Assembly (NCBI GenBank): GCA_001542995.1
Contig: LFLA01000024.1
Span: 1-64,000, forward strand
Origin: Nitrospina sp. LS_NOB
Lineage (GTDB): Bacteria; Nitrospinota; Nitrospinia; Nitrospinales; VA-1
Direction of reading: 5' to 3'
DNA length: 64,000 bases
This document shows positions 27,371-36,727 of this stretch, piece after piece. The position numbers and the translations under genes were made by a program. Positions within the stretch are counted from its first letter, which is position 1. Each line of letters opens with the position of its first letter. Under the pieces are notes generated by a model. The model ran no database searches, had not been told where the DNA came from, and saw only the letters and a program-made list of their open reading frames with translations.

Positions 27371-27961
27371 TCAACTTTTGGTGGATTTCAGCTTTTTATC
27401 CATTTTGCGAATGAGTTCATCAAAACTCTTTTTTTTGATCACCTTGTAAAACTGACTGCGCAAATTGTTCCGCATGCTGATCCCGTCCAGAATGACATCC
27501 ACCACCTGCCATTTATCTCCGGCCAGAGTCAGATGAAAATCGATGTCGATTTCCCCTTCCTTTTCATGAATCACCGTCAGGGGAACCACAACAACTTTCT
27601 TTTTTTCTTTGGTTTTTCCATATACCATATCCAGTTCGGCAAAAAATTTCGCAGAACTGGGAAACGCCACATAGACGAACAAGTCCCCGAGCAGGGTTTT
27701 AAACTTTTCCCGCTCGGGATCACTACGCTTGGCCCAATGTTTTCCCAAAGCTTTTTTGCTGATCTCCGCGACATTCAACAAACCAAGAGCAGATTGGGAA
27801 TGCTTCTGGCTATCTACCTCTTCTGGACCCGAAACATCCGCTTTAATCTGTCGAATTTCTCCCAACAACTGTTTCACCGAAGCCTGCGGGTCCTTGGTTT
27901 CTGCCCAGAGCGGACTGGTAATAAAAACAATAATGAGAACAGCACTTAAGATTTTTTTCAT
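27371..27961 (-). CDS. mlaC: MlaC/Ttg2D-family phospholipid-binding protein
   Basis: A periplasmic lipid shuttle between the Mla inner- and outer-membrane complexes, by family. It has a signal peptide (MKKILSAVLIIVFITSPLWA), then 175 residues with the family pattern: KTLLGDLFVYVAFPSSAKFF, VPLTVIHEKEGEIDIDFHL and WQVVDVILDGISMRNNLRSQF. No mlaD, mlaE or mlaF gene is in the window. It lies 36 bases upstream of rimO. Confidence 0.88.
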   Translation of the reverse strand: MKKILSAVLIIVFITSPLWAETKDPQASVKQLLGEIRQIKADVSGPEEVDSQKHSQSALGLLNVAEISKKALGKHWAKRSDPEREKFKTLLGDLFVYVAFPSSAKFFAELDMVYGKTKEKKKVVVVPLTVIHEKEGEIDIDFHLTLAGDKWQVVDVILDGISMRNNLRSQFYKVIKKKSFDELIRKMDKKLKSTKS

Positions 27962-28069
27962 ATTCGTCTATGATAGGTTCGGCATTGCATATTTAGTGGG
28001 GGCTTCTCATAAATTATAACGCAAACCGCAAGTTCATTTAAAAAATTTTAATCCCTTTATAAACGACAT

Positions 28070-28855
28070 ATGGCTGAAGACTCATCCCAAACAAAGAGAC
28101 TTTTAAAGGGCCTGGTTTTCCTACTGGCAGTATTTCTCGTGTTTCTAACCGGGAAAACCTCCTTTGCCGGGTCGGCCGAGATCGACAAACAGTACCAGCA
28201 AGCCAAAACCCTGAAAGAGTTTGAACGCATCGCTGAGAAAATCCGGAAATCCCTCGAAAAAGAACCGGGCAGCCCCCAATGGCAATGGCGGCTGGCTCGT
28301 TCCCATTACGCCATCGCCAAGCGAACGGAGGACGAAGACATCGCAATTCAGCATTTCGACCAGTGCATCGAACACAGTAGCCGGACTCTGGAAATGCAAC
28401 CGGACTCGGCCATCGGTTATTTTTTCCGTGCCATTTGCCGGGGCAAACAGGGGGAGATGAAAGGCATGTGGTCCAGCCTGGGAATCATCGATCCTTTTGA
28501 AGAAGATATGAAAAAAGCGTTGCAGCTGGATCCGACTATCCAGAACGGCGGCCCGAACCGTGCGCTGGGCAAGTTATATCTGGAATTGCCCTTTTTTCTG
28601 GGCGGCAGCACAAACCAATCGATTTATCACCTTAAAGAAGCCGTTCGCCTGAGTCCTGATTACGCAGAAAACCACCTTGGGCTGGCCCAAGCTTATTACG
28701 CTAAAAATAATTTCACCTCTGCCCGAAAATCTCTTTCCACCTTACTTAGTCTGACCGATAATGTTGCGGACAATGAGGAGCTTTTAAAACTCAGGACAAA
28801 AGGCCAGGAGTTGATGAAAAAGCTGGCCACTGATTATTCCCATACCTATGATTAA
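28070..28855 (+). CDS. TPR protein of the TRAP-transporter TatT type
   Basis: A 261-residue exported or membrane-anchored protein with one N-terminal hydrophobic segment (about residues 13-33). TPR-like helices follow (AIQHFDQCIEHSSRTLEMQPDSAIGYFFRA, shown in outline) with LGKLYLELPFFLGGS and AENHLGLAQAYYAKN. It resembles the TatT component found beside TRAP transporters, but no TRAP genes are here. It overlaps recN by 8 bases. Confidence 0.75.
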   Translation: MAEDSSQTKRLLKGLVFLLAVFLVFLTGKTSFAGSAEIDKQYQQAKTLKEFERIAEKIRKSLEKEPGSPQWQWRLARSHYAIAKRTEDEDIAIQHFDQCIEHSSRTLEMQPDSAIGYFFRAICRGKQGEMKGMWSSLGIIDPFEEDMKKALQLDPTIQNGGPNRALGKLYLELPFFLGGSTNQSIYHLKEAVRLSPDYAENHLGLAQAYYAKNNFTSARKSLSTLLSLTDNVADNEELLKLRTKGQELMKKLATDYSHTYD

Positions 28856-30560
28856 AGAAATCAGAATTCGCAATTTCGCCATCATAGAAAATCTTGCGGT
28901 GAACTTTGAGAAAGGATTGAACGTGCTAACCGGTGAAACCGGCGCAGGTAAATCCATCATCATCGACGCACTGAATCTTCTGCTCGGAGGCAGAGCGGAT
29001 ACCGATTCCATCCGTTCCGGAGAAAGCACCGCTTTTGTGGAAGCAGTCTTCGAAGTCACCGACCCCATGACTCTCGACTTGATTCTGGAATCCGGCATCG
29101 AAATAGAGGACGGAGAACTTCTTGTTAAGCGCCAGATTTCCAACACTGGCAAAAATCGCTGCCTACTCAATGATAGTCCGGTCACGGTTTCCACCCTGTC
29201 AAAAATTGGCGACCGCCTGGTCGACCTGCATGGGCAACACGATCACCAGACTTTGCTACATCCTGAAGTCCACGTCGATCTTTTAGACCTGTACGGCAAA
29301 TGCAGGACACTCCGCGATGAGTTTGCCGGGAAGTTCTCGGACTACCAGACTGAGACGAAAAAATTGCAGTCCATAAAAATGGACGAGCAGGAGCTGGTAC
29401 AAAAACAGGAGTTCCTGAACTTTCAACTCAACGAAATTGATCAGGCCCAGCTCTCGGAGGAAGAAGAGGAAGAAACCAAAGCGGAGCGCAATAAACTGAA
29501 ACACGCCGGGCAAATTCGCGAGGGCCTGCAAAAAAGTCAATCGCTGTTGACCGATGAAAACGGCTCCATACTGGAAAATCTCGGACAGGTTTTGAAAGAA
29601 CTGGAATCGGTTCTCGACATCGATCCCAGCGTGAAAGAAACGGTTGAACGGTCCCGTTCCGCTTTCTATGAACTGGAAGAGGTGGTGGAGTCTTTACGAA
29701 ACTATAACCGGTCTTTGGAGTTCAATCCAACTAGGCTGGAAGAAATTGAAGACCGGCTCGCCGAGATAAGCGGACTTAAACGAAAACATGGCAATGACAT
29801 CGCAGAAATTTTAAAACGCCGGGAACAGATCGCAGAAGAGCTGCAACAGTTGGCTTCCAATGATGAAAATATGAAAGCTCTGGAAGAAGAACTGAAGAAA
29901 AAAGAAAAGGTGCTTGCCGGACTCGCCATCCGTCTGGCTGAAAAAAGAGAATCCGCCGCCAAAAACTTTACCAGCAGTGTTGAGAAGGAACTGAAAGAAC
30001 TAAGCATGGGCAGCGTCCAGCTTGGCGTGCGTTTTGATTATCCCGCCGACCCTGAGGGATTCATCCTGTTCCGCAAAGAAAAAGTGAAAGCCACACCAAC
30101 CGGATTGGGCACGCTGGAATTTTTGTTTTCGTCGAATCCGGGTGAGGAACTGCGCCCTCTGGCTAAAATCGCCTCGGGTGGTGAATTATCGCGGGTGATG
30201 CTGGCTTTGAAATCTATCTTGAACGACCAAGACACCATTCCAGTGATGATCTTCGATGAAGTGGATACCGGCATCGGTGGAAGAGTAGCAGAAAAGGTGG
30301 GAACCAAACTACAAAAAGTCGCCAGCACCAAACAGGTTTTCTGCATCACCCATCTGCCGCAAATTGCCGGGATGGCTTCTTTCCATTACCGGGTAGAAAA
30401 AGAAGTAAAAGGGAAACGCACACGCTCCACCATCCGCCAACTGGAACATGAAGAACGGGTTGAAGAACTGGCCCGAATGTCCAGCGGAGAAAACATCACC
30501 GATGCCTCCCTCAATCACGCCCGCGAAATGCTCCAGCCGGGCAACGCCCGGAGGAAATGA
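28848..30560 (+). CDS. recN: DNA repair protein RecN
   Basis: An SMC-like ATPase acting in double-strand break repair. It has the Walker A motif LTGETGAGKSIIIDAL near residues 28-43, a long coiled-coil middle (about 160-380), the ABC signature IASGGELSRVMLALK and the Walker B motif IFDEVDTGIGG. The 570 aa are full length. The start overlaps the preceding TPR gene. Confidence 0.95.
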   Translation: MIKEIRIRNFAIIENLAVNFEKGLNVLTGETGAGKSIIIDALNLLLGGRADTDSIRSGESTAFVEAVFEVTDPMTLDLILESGIEIEDGELLVKRQISNTGKNRCLLNDSPVTVSTLSKIGDRLVDLHGQHDHQTLLHPEVHVDLLDLYGKCRTLRDEFAGKFSDYQTETKKLQSIKMDEQELVQKQEFLNFQLNEIDQAQLSEEEEEETKAERNKLKHAGQIREGLQKSQSLLTDENGSILENLGQVLKELESVLDIDPSVKETVERSRSAFYELEEVVESLRNYNRSLEFNPTRLEEIEDRLAEISGLKRKHGNDIAEILKRREQIAEELQQLASNDENMKALEEELKKKEKVLAGLAIRLAEKRESAAKNFTSSVEKELKELSMGSVQLGVRFDYPADPEGFILFRKEKVKATPTGLGTLEFLFSSNPGEELRPLAKIASGGELSRVMLALKSILNDQDTIPVMIFDEVDTGIGGRVAEKVGTKLQKVASTKQVFCITHLPQIAGMASFHYRVEKEVKGKRTRSTIRQLEHEERVEELARMSSGENITDASLNHAREMLQPGNARRK

Positions 30561-30599
30561 GGCGGTGACGCTAATACTCCTTCAATGAGGAATCAGGAA

Positions 30600-31292
30600 A
30601 TGAGTCAAAGAATTACTGATAGCTTAGAAGTATTAAAGCTTATCCGTAAAATCGCGCGACAGAATCCACAAATGTCCGCTTGTTCTTGGAGGCGGGAGGC
30701 AGTTGCTGATGTTGCTGCTTCTCGTGACGTTGAGCCGAATACTATATTTGCCCACCTCTCTGGAAAAAACGAACCACCACACACGTTGGGAGCCAGAGAG
30801 CTTGATCTCCGCATTAAAGCTTGGATCAACGATGGATCATCCGATTTGGAAAAATGGATTCTTCTATCATGTAAAAACCATGATAAAAACCTAGTTCTTC
30901 AATTTTTCTCTAATGAGCAATCAACACCCTTGGCAACAGATATTGAGGAACCGGAAACAACTGAAAGACAATTCGTAACTACTTACCGCGTACTAAGAGA
31001 TACTGCATTGGCACGTGAAATTAAAGTAGATAATAATTACAAATGCCAAATCTGTGGTGAGGGAATCTTACTTGCCGAAGACAAGCCGTACGCCGAGGCT
31101 CATCACGTAAAGCCGCTTGGCAGTCCACATAACGGCCCGGATCACCGCGACAATATCGTTTGCGTGTGTCCTAATTGCCATGTGAAATTAGATTACGGTG
31201 CCATTGAAATAGATCAAAATAGATTTGAAAATGTGTTGCTTCCGGAATTCATTCGATATCACAATAAAGTTATTCATAAAAAAACATTATGA
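30600..31292 (+). CDS. HNH endonuclease domain protein
   Basis: The C-terminal half holds a complete HNH nuclease: zinc-type Cys pair CQICGEG, the AEAHHVKPLG His-His core, and the second Cys pair CVCPNCH with the following LDYGAI. The N-terminal ~120 residues are helical with a helix-turn-helix look (REAVADVAASRDVEPNTIFAH) and may contact DNA. ATG 30600 is preferred for its GAGGAA site; an in-frame ATG at 30585 lacks one. It stands alone after recN. It could be a restriction or homing-type nuclease. Confidence 0.85.
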   Translation: MSQRITDSLEVLKLIRKIARQNPQMSACSWRREAVADVAASRDVEPNTIFAHLSGKNEPPHTLGARELDLRIKAWINDGSSDLEKWILLSCKNHDKNLVLQFFSNEQSTPLATDIEEPETTERQFVTTYRVLRDTALAREIKVDNNYKCQICGEGILLAEDKPYAEAHHVKPLGSPHNGPDHRDNIVCVCPNCHVKLDYGAIEIDQNRFENVLLPEFIRYHNKVIHKKTL

Positions 31293-31360
31293 CAAATTGC
31301 TCGCAATGATATTTTAAATAACCCCACTTTTTGCATCATACAAGGGGGAGGTTTTCTGTT

Positions 31361-31412
31361 TGGCGGTCGCGAAGCGTTACCGCCCCACTGGCCCCGCGCC
31401 TAGCGGCGGGCT
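31361..31412. repeat. dispersed GC-rich intergenic repeat, copy 2
   Basis: A near copy of 1509-1565 (GGCGGTCGCG, ACCGCCC, ACTGGCCC, CGCCTAG, GGGCTTG). Its right edge overlaps the last codons of gpmA, which sits on the opposite strand. Confidence 0.6.
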
Positions 31413-32143
31413 TGGTTGGCGACGGCTTCGGCGGCTTTTTTGGCGGCTTCTGGATCACCCAGATAATAGTGGTCGGTGGGTTTTAAGTCCGCATCCAGTT
31501 CATAGACCAATGGAATGCCGGTGGGAATATTCAATTCCAGGATGTCCTCTTCGCTGACCTGATCGAGATGTTTGACCAGGGCTCTTAGGCTGTTGCCGTG
31601 CGCGCAGATCAAAACTTTTTTCCCGGCTTTGATGGATGGCACGATTTGATCGGACCAATAAGGCAGAAATCGGTCCACCGTATGTTTTAAAGCTTCCGAT
31701 GCGGGCAACTGGTTTTTGGGTATGTTGGTATATCGGGGATCTTTGGACGGCAGTCTGTCGTCATCGTCGGGAAGCGGGGGAGGGGGAGTGGCATAACTTC
31801 TGCGCCAGATTTTTACTTGCTCTGCGCCATGCTTTTCTGCCGTCTCGGCTTTGTCCAATCCCTGCAAGGCACCGTAGTGGCGTTCGTTCAGATACCAGGA
31901 GCGGGTGACCGGAATCCACATCAAATCCATTTTATCCAGCACGATCCATAAAGTTCGAATCGCCCGCTTGAGAACGGAGGTGTAGGCTATATCAAAGGTA
32001 TAACCTTCATCGAGAAAAAGTTTTCCCGCCGCTTCGGCTTCCTGTTTTCCCTGCTCGGTCAGGTCAACATCGGTCCACCCGGTGAACCGATTTTCCAAGT
32101 TCCATTGACTTTGGCCATGCCTTAAAAGGACCAATTTATACAT
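31400..32143 (-). CDS. gpmA: 2,3-bisphosphoglycerate-dependent phosphoglycerate mutase
   Basis: Interconverts 3- and 2-phosphoglycerate in glycolysis. The catalytic phospho-His is in [20 protein letters not shown] at the N-terminus. It also has [27 protein letters not shown] and the second His in [16 protein letters not shown]. The length of 247 aa is typical. The last residues (NQARR) are encoded at the edge of a dispersed repeat. Confidence 0.95.
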   Translation of the reverse strand: MYKLVLLRHGQSQWNLENRFTGWTDVDLTEQGKQEAEAAGKLFLDEGYTFDIAYTSVLKRAIRTLWIVLDKMDLMWIPVTRSWYLNERHYGALQGLDKAETAEKHGAEQVKIWRRSYATPPPPLPDDDDRLPSKDPRYTNIPKNQLPASEALKHTVDRFLPYWSDQIVPSIKAGKKVLICAHGNSLRALVKHLDQVSEEDILELNIPTGIPLVYELDADLKPTDHYYLGDPEAAKKAAEAVANQARR

Positions 32144-32322
32144 TTTTCATACTCCCGGCTAAAGAACCCAGCTATTTGACCGCAATATCCCATATAAACA
32201 AGGCAATCGGGGAAATTTCAACCCCTTTCCACATCCCGATCAGCGGGCAACCCCCGGTCGCCCAATAAAGAAGCGGCGGCCAGCGCCTGATTGCCATTCT
32301 CGCGAATCAACCTTTTTCAACC

Positions 32323-32352
32323 ATCGGGTGTGTTTACACACCCGATTTTTTT
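32323..32352 (+). terminator. factor-independent terminator upstream of a hypothetical gene
   Basis: A perfect 10-bp stem ATCGGGTGTG/CACACCCGAT with a TTTA loop and a run of seven T. It works on the plus strand, yet the nearest plus-strand gene upstream is 1 kb away. It therefore ends either a short transcript starting near 32.15 kb or a leader of the gene at 32447. A distal GGCAATC/GATTGCC pairing (32202-32208 with 32289-32295) closes the region before it. Confidence 0.7.
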
Positions 32353-32446
32353 GTGCCCTTTTCCTTTCCATTTAATCTCTTAGCTTTACCACACCCGTAA
32401 AATAAGGGTAAGATGGCTCTTCCCAATTCTTAAATGGAGAATACCC

Positions 32447-32803
32447 GTGTTTGTCGAGGTCGATTCCAACTCCAACACTGAACGGAGTTTCAATATGATT
32501 TTCCGGGATATCAGTCCTCCCCGGGAGTTGTATTGCATCAAATACCCGGTAAACGGTGAGGAACAACCGGTTCAGATCACAGGTTGGGACGCGGATTCCA
32601 ATACACCTTGTCCAGCCTATGCCTGCAAGGTGGAAGAATCCGGAGACGGAGTTGCCCTGCTCATTTATGGCGGATCGGGCGGCGTGCGCATGAAACCCCT
32701 CGAAGACGAAACACAATGGGACCCGGGAGCTTCCAAACAGTGGGGGGACACCCACCTGGTCTATCCGTCGGATTGTTTCATCGTCTATAAAGACGAACTG
32801 TAA
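32447..32803 (+). CDS. hypothetical protein (118 aa)
   Basis: A GTG start with GGAGA about 8 bases upstream. The product is a soluble-looking 118-residue protein, acidic and rich in beta-type sequence (RELYCIKYPVNGEEQPVQIT, GVALLIYGGSGGVRM, HLVYPSDCFIVYKDEL). No family was recognised. A terminator hairpin lies 95 bases upstream, so expression may be conditional. Confidence 0.65.
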   Translation: MFVEVDSNSNTERSFNMIFRDISPPRELYCIKYPVNGEEQPVQITGWDADSNTPCPAYACKVEESGDGVALLIYGGSGGVRMKPLEDETQWDPGASKQWGDTHLVYPSDCFIVYKDEL

Positions 32804-32935
32804 CCCCACTGAGCGTGGGGCCGACTGCAATAGCCTTAATGGCAAACGACCGGTTAACTCGGCTCAACAAGTCCTTGCTATCTGCCTCCTCGGCGGGGCT
32901 ACTGGGCATTGCCCGGCCAGCGTCACGCTGGCGGC
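32803..32935. repeat. family 2 intergenic repeat
   Basis: Begins with CCCACTGAGCGTGGGGCC, followed by GCAATAGCCTTAATGGC, ACTCGGCTCAACAAG and GCCAGCGTCACGCTGGCGG. It is similar to 36550-36690. The right edge overlaps the last codons of tlyA. Confidence 0.65.
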
Positions 32936-33737
32936 TCGCCGGGTGTCAGGACTAGTTGGCGGATGGCCTCTTCCGCAACAGGTTTTCCGTAAGAGCCGTG
33001 TACGCAATGAACCAAAAATTCCCGATTACCTTTTTGTCCGGTAATGGGGGATTCTGTTACCGCAGTCACGGCCCAGCCTTTTTCCTCAATAAAACGGTTC
33101 AAGTCGAGTAGCACTCGAATATGTTTGGCCGGGTCTTTAATGATGCCACGGTTTTCCACCTCCTCTTTTCCGACTTCAAACTGAGGTTTAACCAGGGCAA
33201 CCAGTTCTCCTCCAGGCTTGAGCATTTCCAGCAAGGGGGGTATGACAAGCTGGAGCGAGATGAACGACACATCAATCACAGCCAGGTCCAGCATTTCCCC
33301 GATATCCTCTTTGGATAAGGTTCGGGCATTTTTCCGGTCCAGGCAAATGACCCGGGAGTCGTTACGAAGCTTCCAGTCCAACTGCCCGTAACCGACATCC
33401 ACGGCATACACTTTTTCAGCTCCATTTTGCAAAAGACAATCGGTAAACCCACCAGTGGAAGCTCCCACATCTACGGTAGTTTTTCCTGCAGGCGAAACAT
33501 GGAATTGTTTTAAGGCGTGATCCAGCTTCACCCCGCCCCTGCTGGCAAAGAGTTGGGGTTCACCAAGAATAACGGGAAGACAATCTTCAGGAACCCGTCG
33601 ACCAGGTTTATCGGCAACGGCATCGTTTATTCTTACTTTGCCCGCTAGAATGATGGCGCGGGCTTTTTCCCTCGTGATGGCGAGTTTTTTTTTACCAATA
33701 ACTGATCGAGCCGGATTTTCATATTCTTATTTGTCAT
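32923..33737 (-). CDS. tlyA: TlyA-type rRNA 2'-O-methyltransferase, frameshifted at a 9-A run
   Basis: TlyA enzymes methylate cytidines in 16S and 23S rRNA. The N-terminal S4 RNA-binding domain can be read from ATG 33737 (MTNKNMKIRLDQLLVKK). After the T9 run at 33685-33693 (A9 in the gene) it continues in another frame (LAITREKARAIILAGKVRIN). The SAM-dependent FtsJ-like domain then follows to the end (DVGASTGGFTDCLLQNGA, AVIDVSFISL, ALVKPQFEVG). All domains are intact if one base is added or two are removed in the run. This could be sequencing error, slippage or a real mutation. The ATG overlaps the xseB stop. It is the last gene of folD-xseA-xseB-tlyA. Confidence 0.88.
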
Positions 33738-33984
33738 TTTCCTCTACAGGAAAAAGTTCGGTCGCTAAATCCCCCTTCTGGTCGCGAGTCAGCTTTTCTA
33801 TTTTGGCTTCAGCTTCGCTCAATTTCTTCGAGCAAACACGCGACATCTTTATCCCTTCCTCAAAAATCTCGAGAGACTTATCAATGTCCAATTCTCCCGT
33901 TTCCAAGTCATCGACTATTTTTTCAAGCCTTTGTATGGCTTTTTCAAATTTTATTTCACCCATAATCGGCCTCTTCGAAAACAA
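33727..33984 (-). CDS. xseB: exodeoxyribonuclease VII small subunit
   Basis: The 85-residue small subunit of Exo VII. The characteristic FEKAIQRLEKIVDDLETGEL and LDKSLEIFEEGIKMS-type helices are present. It is on the same strand as xseA, 259 bases downstream, with a CBS-like fragment on the other strand between them. Confidence 0.93.
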   Translation of the reverse strand: MFSKRPIMGEIKFEKAIQRLEKIVDDLETGELDIDKSLEIFEEGIKMSRVCSKKLSEAEAKIEKLTRDQKGDLATELFPVEENDK

Positions 33985-34091
33985 GTTTATATTGACAATA
34001 AACCGTTAGTAAAATTATATTAACTATTATCCCTTTTTTCTAAAAATATTTTTGGTCTGACCATGGCGATTCGACTCGGGTTTCCGAGATA

Positions 34092-34235
34092 ATGTTCCAA
34101 CCATTAATATCCATTGATGTCGATGAGTCCCTTGATTCTGCCAAAAAATTACTGGATGAAAATTCCATTCGCCACCTGGCAGTTACCCGGGACAATGAAA
34201 TTGTCGGAATACTACCCACAAAAGACCTGCAATAA
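34092..34235 (+). pseudogene. CBS-domain fragment
   Basis: A 47-codon frame that reads as most of one CBS motif: MFQPLISIDVDESLDSAKKL, then DENSIRHLAVTRDNEIVGIL and TKDLQ. Upstream in frame lies RVSEI, completing the usual V-x-x-I-M start, but no plausible start codon or ribosome site exists. A CBS protein normally has at least two motifs, so this is probably a relic. A second CBS relic lies at 40917-41046. Confidence 0.6.
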
Positions 34236-34243
34236 TATTCGTC

Positions 34244-35662
34244 TTAGTTTTCCTCTATAATTTTTTTTACGGTGCAATCCAAACCTCCACGGGAGAGTCT
34301 TATTTTAACCTTGTCTCCCGGATTGACCCCTTCTGTATTTTTCAGAGATTCTTCATCTTTGGAGCAAATACTATACCCTCTTTCTAAAATAGCCAGTGGA
34401 TTGACAGCGTTAAGGTTTTTTAATATTCCTTCAAAGCGTTCCTTATTGAAGCGCGCCTGGGACTGGATGATATGCAACATTCTTTTTTCCAGCATCATCC
34501 GGTTTTCTTTCATATGTTGAATATGTTTTTCGGGTGAAGCCTGAAACAATCGATGTATTTTGTCTTGCAGTCTTTGTTGGTGGGATACCAGGCTTTGCTC
34601 CAGTCCCCGGAGCAGCCGGACATGCAAATCATCCAGGCGCTGAATTTGCGGATTGAATATTTCTTTGGGTTGGTGGAAGAACCGCCTGTCCATCAACCTT
34701 TTTAATAGATCGCTATAATATTCCAGCTTATTTTGCAGGGTTGTGACCAGTGCTTCATTCAGGGAGCGAATTTCCCTAACCGTATCTTGCAGAAGGGGTA
34801 CGGTTAACTCTGCTGCTGCCGAAGGGGTTGGCGCCCTCAGATCGGCCACAAAATCTGCAATGGTAAAATCTATTTCGTGCCCCACCGCAGAAACGACAGG
34901 GATATGGGATGCAAATATTGCACGAGCCACTACTTCTTCATTAAACGCCCACAGGTCTTCCGGCGAACCTCCTCCGCGCCCGACAATGATCACCTCAATA
35001 TCTTTTCTTTGGTTTAGTGCTTCAATGCCACGGGCGATTTCTTCAGCCGCTCCTTCACCCTGGACTTTTGCAGGGCATAGTAGTACCGAAACTTTTGGAT
35101 TTCTCCTCCTTATTACATTGAGAATGTCTCTGACGGCAGCACCCGTAGAAGAGGTGACGACTCCTACTTTCCAGGGGAATTCAGGCAGTGGTTTCTTTTT
35201 TTCTTCATCAAACAAACCTTCCTTATCCAGCTTTTCCTTTAACTGCTCGAAGGCTTTTTGCAGGGCACCCAGCCCTCTTGGCTCCAGGGACTCTGCAACG
35301 ATCTGGTATTCGCCTCGGGCATCATAGACACTGATCCGACCAAACATTAAAACCTGATCGCCATCTTCCGGTTGAAATTTTATTCCTGCCCGGTAGCCTT
35401 TAAATAAAACACAACGGATCTGCGACTTGTCGTCTTTCAAAACAAAATAACTATGACCAGAAGCCACGGTTCTGAAATTGGAAATTTCCCCCTCTACCCA
35501 AACCGAGTCAAACGCCGCTTCCATAATGGCGCGAATATCCCGGGTCAATCCGCTGACACTGTATACCTGCGGATTTTTTATTGTGGGATGACTCACAGTC
35601 TCAGCCGAGTTTTCGGCTGTGAGCGGTGTTTGGGATTTGCGGCTTTGCCTTTTGCGAATCAT
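34244..35662 (-). CDS. xseA: exodeoxyribonuclease VII large subunit
   Basis: The catalytic subunit of the single-strand-specific exonuclease VII. The N-terminal OB fold (VWVEGEISNFRTVASGHSYF) starts near residue 55. The nuclease domain has VVTSSTGAAVRDI, IIVGRGGGSPEDLWAFN and SAVGHEIDFTIADFVADLRAPTPSAAAEL (in outline). A coiled-coil C-terminus follows. The 472 aa include a ~25-residue N-terminal extension. It follows folD by 34 bases. Confidence 0.95.
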   Translation of the reverse strand: MIRKRQSRKSQTPLTAENSAETVSHPTIKNPQVYSVSGLTRDIRAIMEAAFDSVWVEGEISNFRTVASGHSYFVLKDDKSQIRCVLFKGYRAGIKFQPEDGDQVLMFGRISVYDARGEYQIVAESLEPRGLGALQKAFEQLKEKLDKEGLFDEEKKKPLPEFPWKVGVVTSSTGAAVRDILNVIRRRNPKVSVLLCPAKVQGEGAAEEIARGIEALNQRKDIEVIIVGRGGGSPEDLWAFNEEVVARAIFASHIPVVSAVGHEIDFTIADFVADLRAPTPSAAAELTVPLLQDTVREIRSLNEALVTTLQNKLEYYSDLLKRLMDRRFFHQPKEIFNPQIQRLDDLHVRLLRGLEQSLVSHQQRLQDKIHRLFQASPEKHIQHMKENRMMLEKRMLHIIQSQARFNKERFEGILKNLNAVNPLAILERGYSICSKDEESLKNTEGVNPGDKVKIRLSRGGLDCTVKKIIEEN

Positions 35663-35696
35663 AAAAATTCGGGACTGTTTTATTTGCCTTTTCCCC

Positions 35697-36539
35697 CTAT
35701 AGCGAGGCTTTAAAGGCTTTTAACGTATTTTCCATGAGGAGCGCAATGGTCATGGGTCCCACTCCACCTGGAACGGGGGTGATGAACCCGGCTTTTTCGG
35801 CGACCGGATCAAAGTCAACATCGCCGGTCAGTTTTCCGTCCACGCGGTTGATTCCCACATCTATCACCACCGCGCCTTCCTTCACCATATCAGAATTGAC
35901 AAAATGAGACCGGCCTACCGCAGCGATCAATATATCAGCTTGACTAGTAACTTGTTTCAGATTCGTGGTTTTTGAATGACAAATAGTCACCGTGGCGTGG
36001 CGCTGCAATAATAAATGTGCCACGGGTTTTCCCACAATATTGCTTCGGCCCAGAACAACCGCATGCTTACCGACAATGTCGATACCATAATAATCCAGCA
36101 AGGCAATGATTCCCGTTGGTGTGCACGGGGTGAGCTGGGCATTACCAATGGCCAACTTTCCGACATTAATGGGATGAAAACCGTCCACATCTTTTTTTGG
36201 ATCAATGGATAAGAGAATTTTTTCCGAATCGATATGATCCGGTAGCGGCAATTGCACAAGAATGCCGTTCACTTCATCGTTTTCGTTCAGTTTTTTGATG
36301 ATATCTAATAATTGCGTCTCGGTCGTTTCGGCAGGCAGGTTTTGTTCGAAGGACTGAAATCCGATTTCAGTACAAATTTTATTTTTGTTACGTACATAAA
36401 CCGCCGAGGCCGGGTCTTCACCAACCAGAACGGTAGCCAGACCCGGCACACGGTCTGTTTTGTTTTTCAATTCCGCCGTCTCCTGCATCAGGCGGTTGCG
36501 GATTTCTGCGGATACTTTTTTACCATCAATCAGAACCAT
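35697..36539 (-). CDS. folD: methylenetetrahydrofolate dehydrogenase/cyclohydrolase
   Basis: A bifunctional one-carbon enzyme of 280 aa. Signatures are VGEDPASAVYVRNKNK with the catalytic Lys, GILVQLPLPDHI, VDGFHPINVGKL, PCTPTGIIALL and VVLGRSNIVGKPVAHLLL. It is the first gene of the folD-xseA-xseB-tlyA run. Confidence 0.96.
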   Translation of the reverse strand: MVLIDGKKVSAEIRNRLMQETAELKNKTDRVPGLATVLVGEDPASAVYVRNKNKICTEIGFQSFEQNLPAETTETQLLDIIKKLNENDEVNGILVQLPLPDHIDSEKILLSIDPKKDVDGFHPINVGKLAIGNAQLTPCTPTGIIALLDYYGIDIVGKHAVVLGRSNIVGKPVAHLLLQRHATVTICHSKTTNLKQVTSQADILIAAVGRSHFVNSDMVKEGAVVIDVGINRVDGKLTGDVDFDPVAEKAGFITPVPGGVGPMTIALLMENTLKAFKASL

Positions 36540-36549
36540 AATTCTCCTT

Positions 36550-36690
36550 CTACTCGGCGTAGGGCCGATTGCAATAGTCTTAATAGCAGGCGACTGGTTA
36601 ACTCGGCTTGTAATATCCCCTCCATTAACTTCATGCCCCGGAGGGGTACAACAAGTTATTGCTATCTGCCTCCACGGCTAGTGGTGGGCA
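36550..36690. repeat. family 2 intergenic repeat
   Basis: CTCGGCGTAGGGCCGATTGC, then AATAGTCTTAATAGCAGGCG, ACTCGGCTTG and GTTATTGCTATCTGCCTCC, with an internal TTCATGCCCCGGAGGGGT module shared with family 1 copies. Non-coding, between folD and the broken activator. Confidence 0.65.
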
Positions 36691-36727
36691 GTTTAGCAGA
36701 ATTTCCGATTTATCGAAGGGGAGTCTT

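Noticed and set aside
32200-32300. SRP RNA, tmRNA or 6S RNA in the structured region
   Set aside because: The conserved cores of these RNAs were looked for and not found.
32372-32845. Minus-strand frame of 157 codons opposite the hypothetical gene at 32447
   Set aside because: The plus-strand frame has a ribosome site and better protein character; the minus frame runs into the intergenic repeat.
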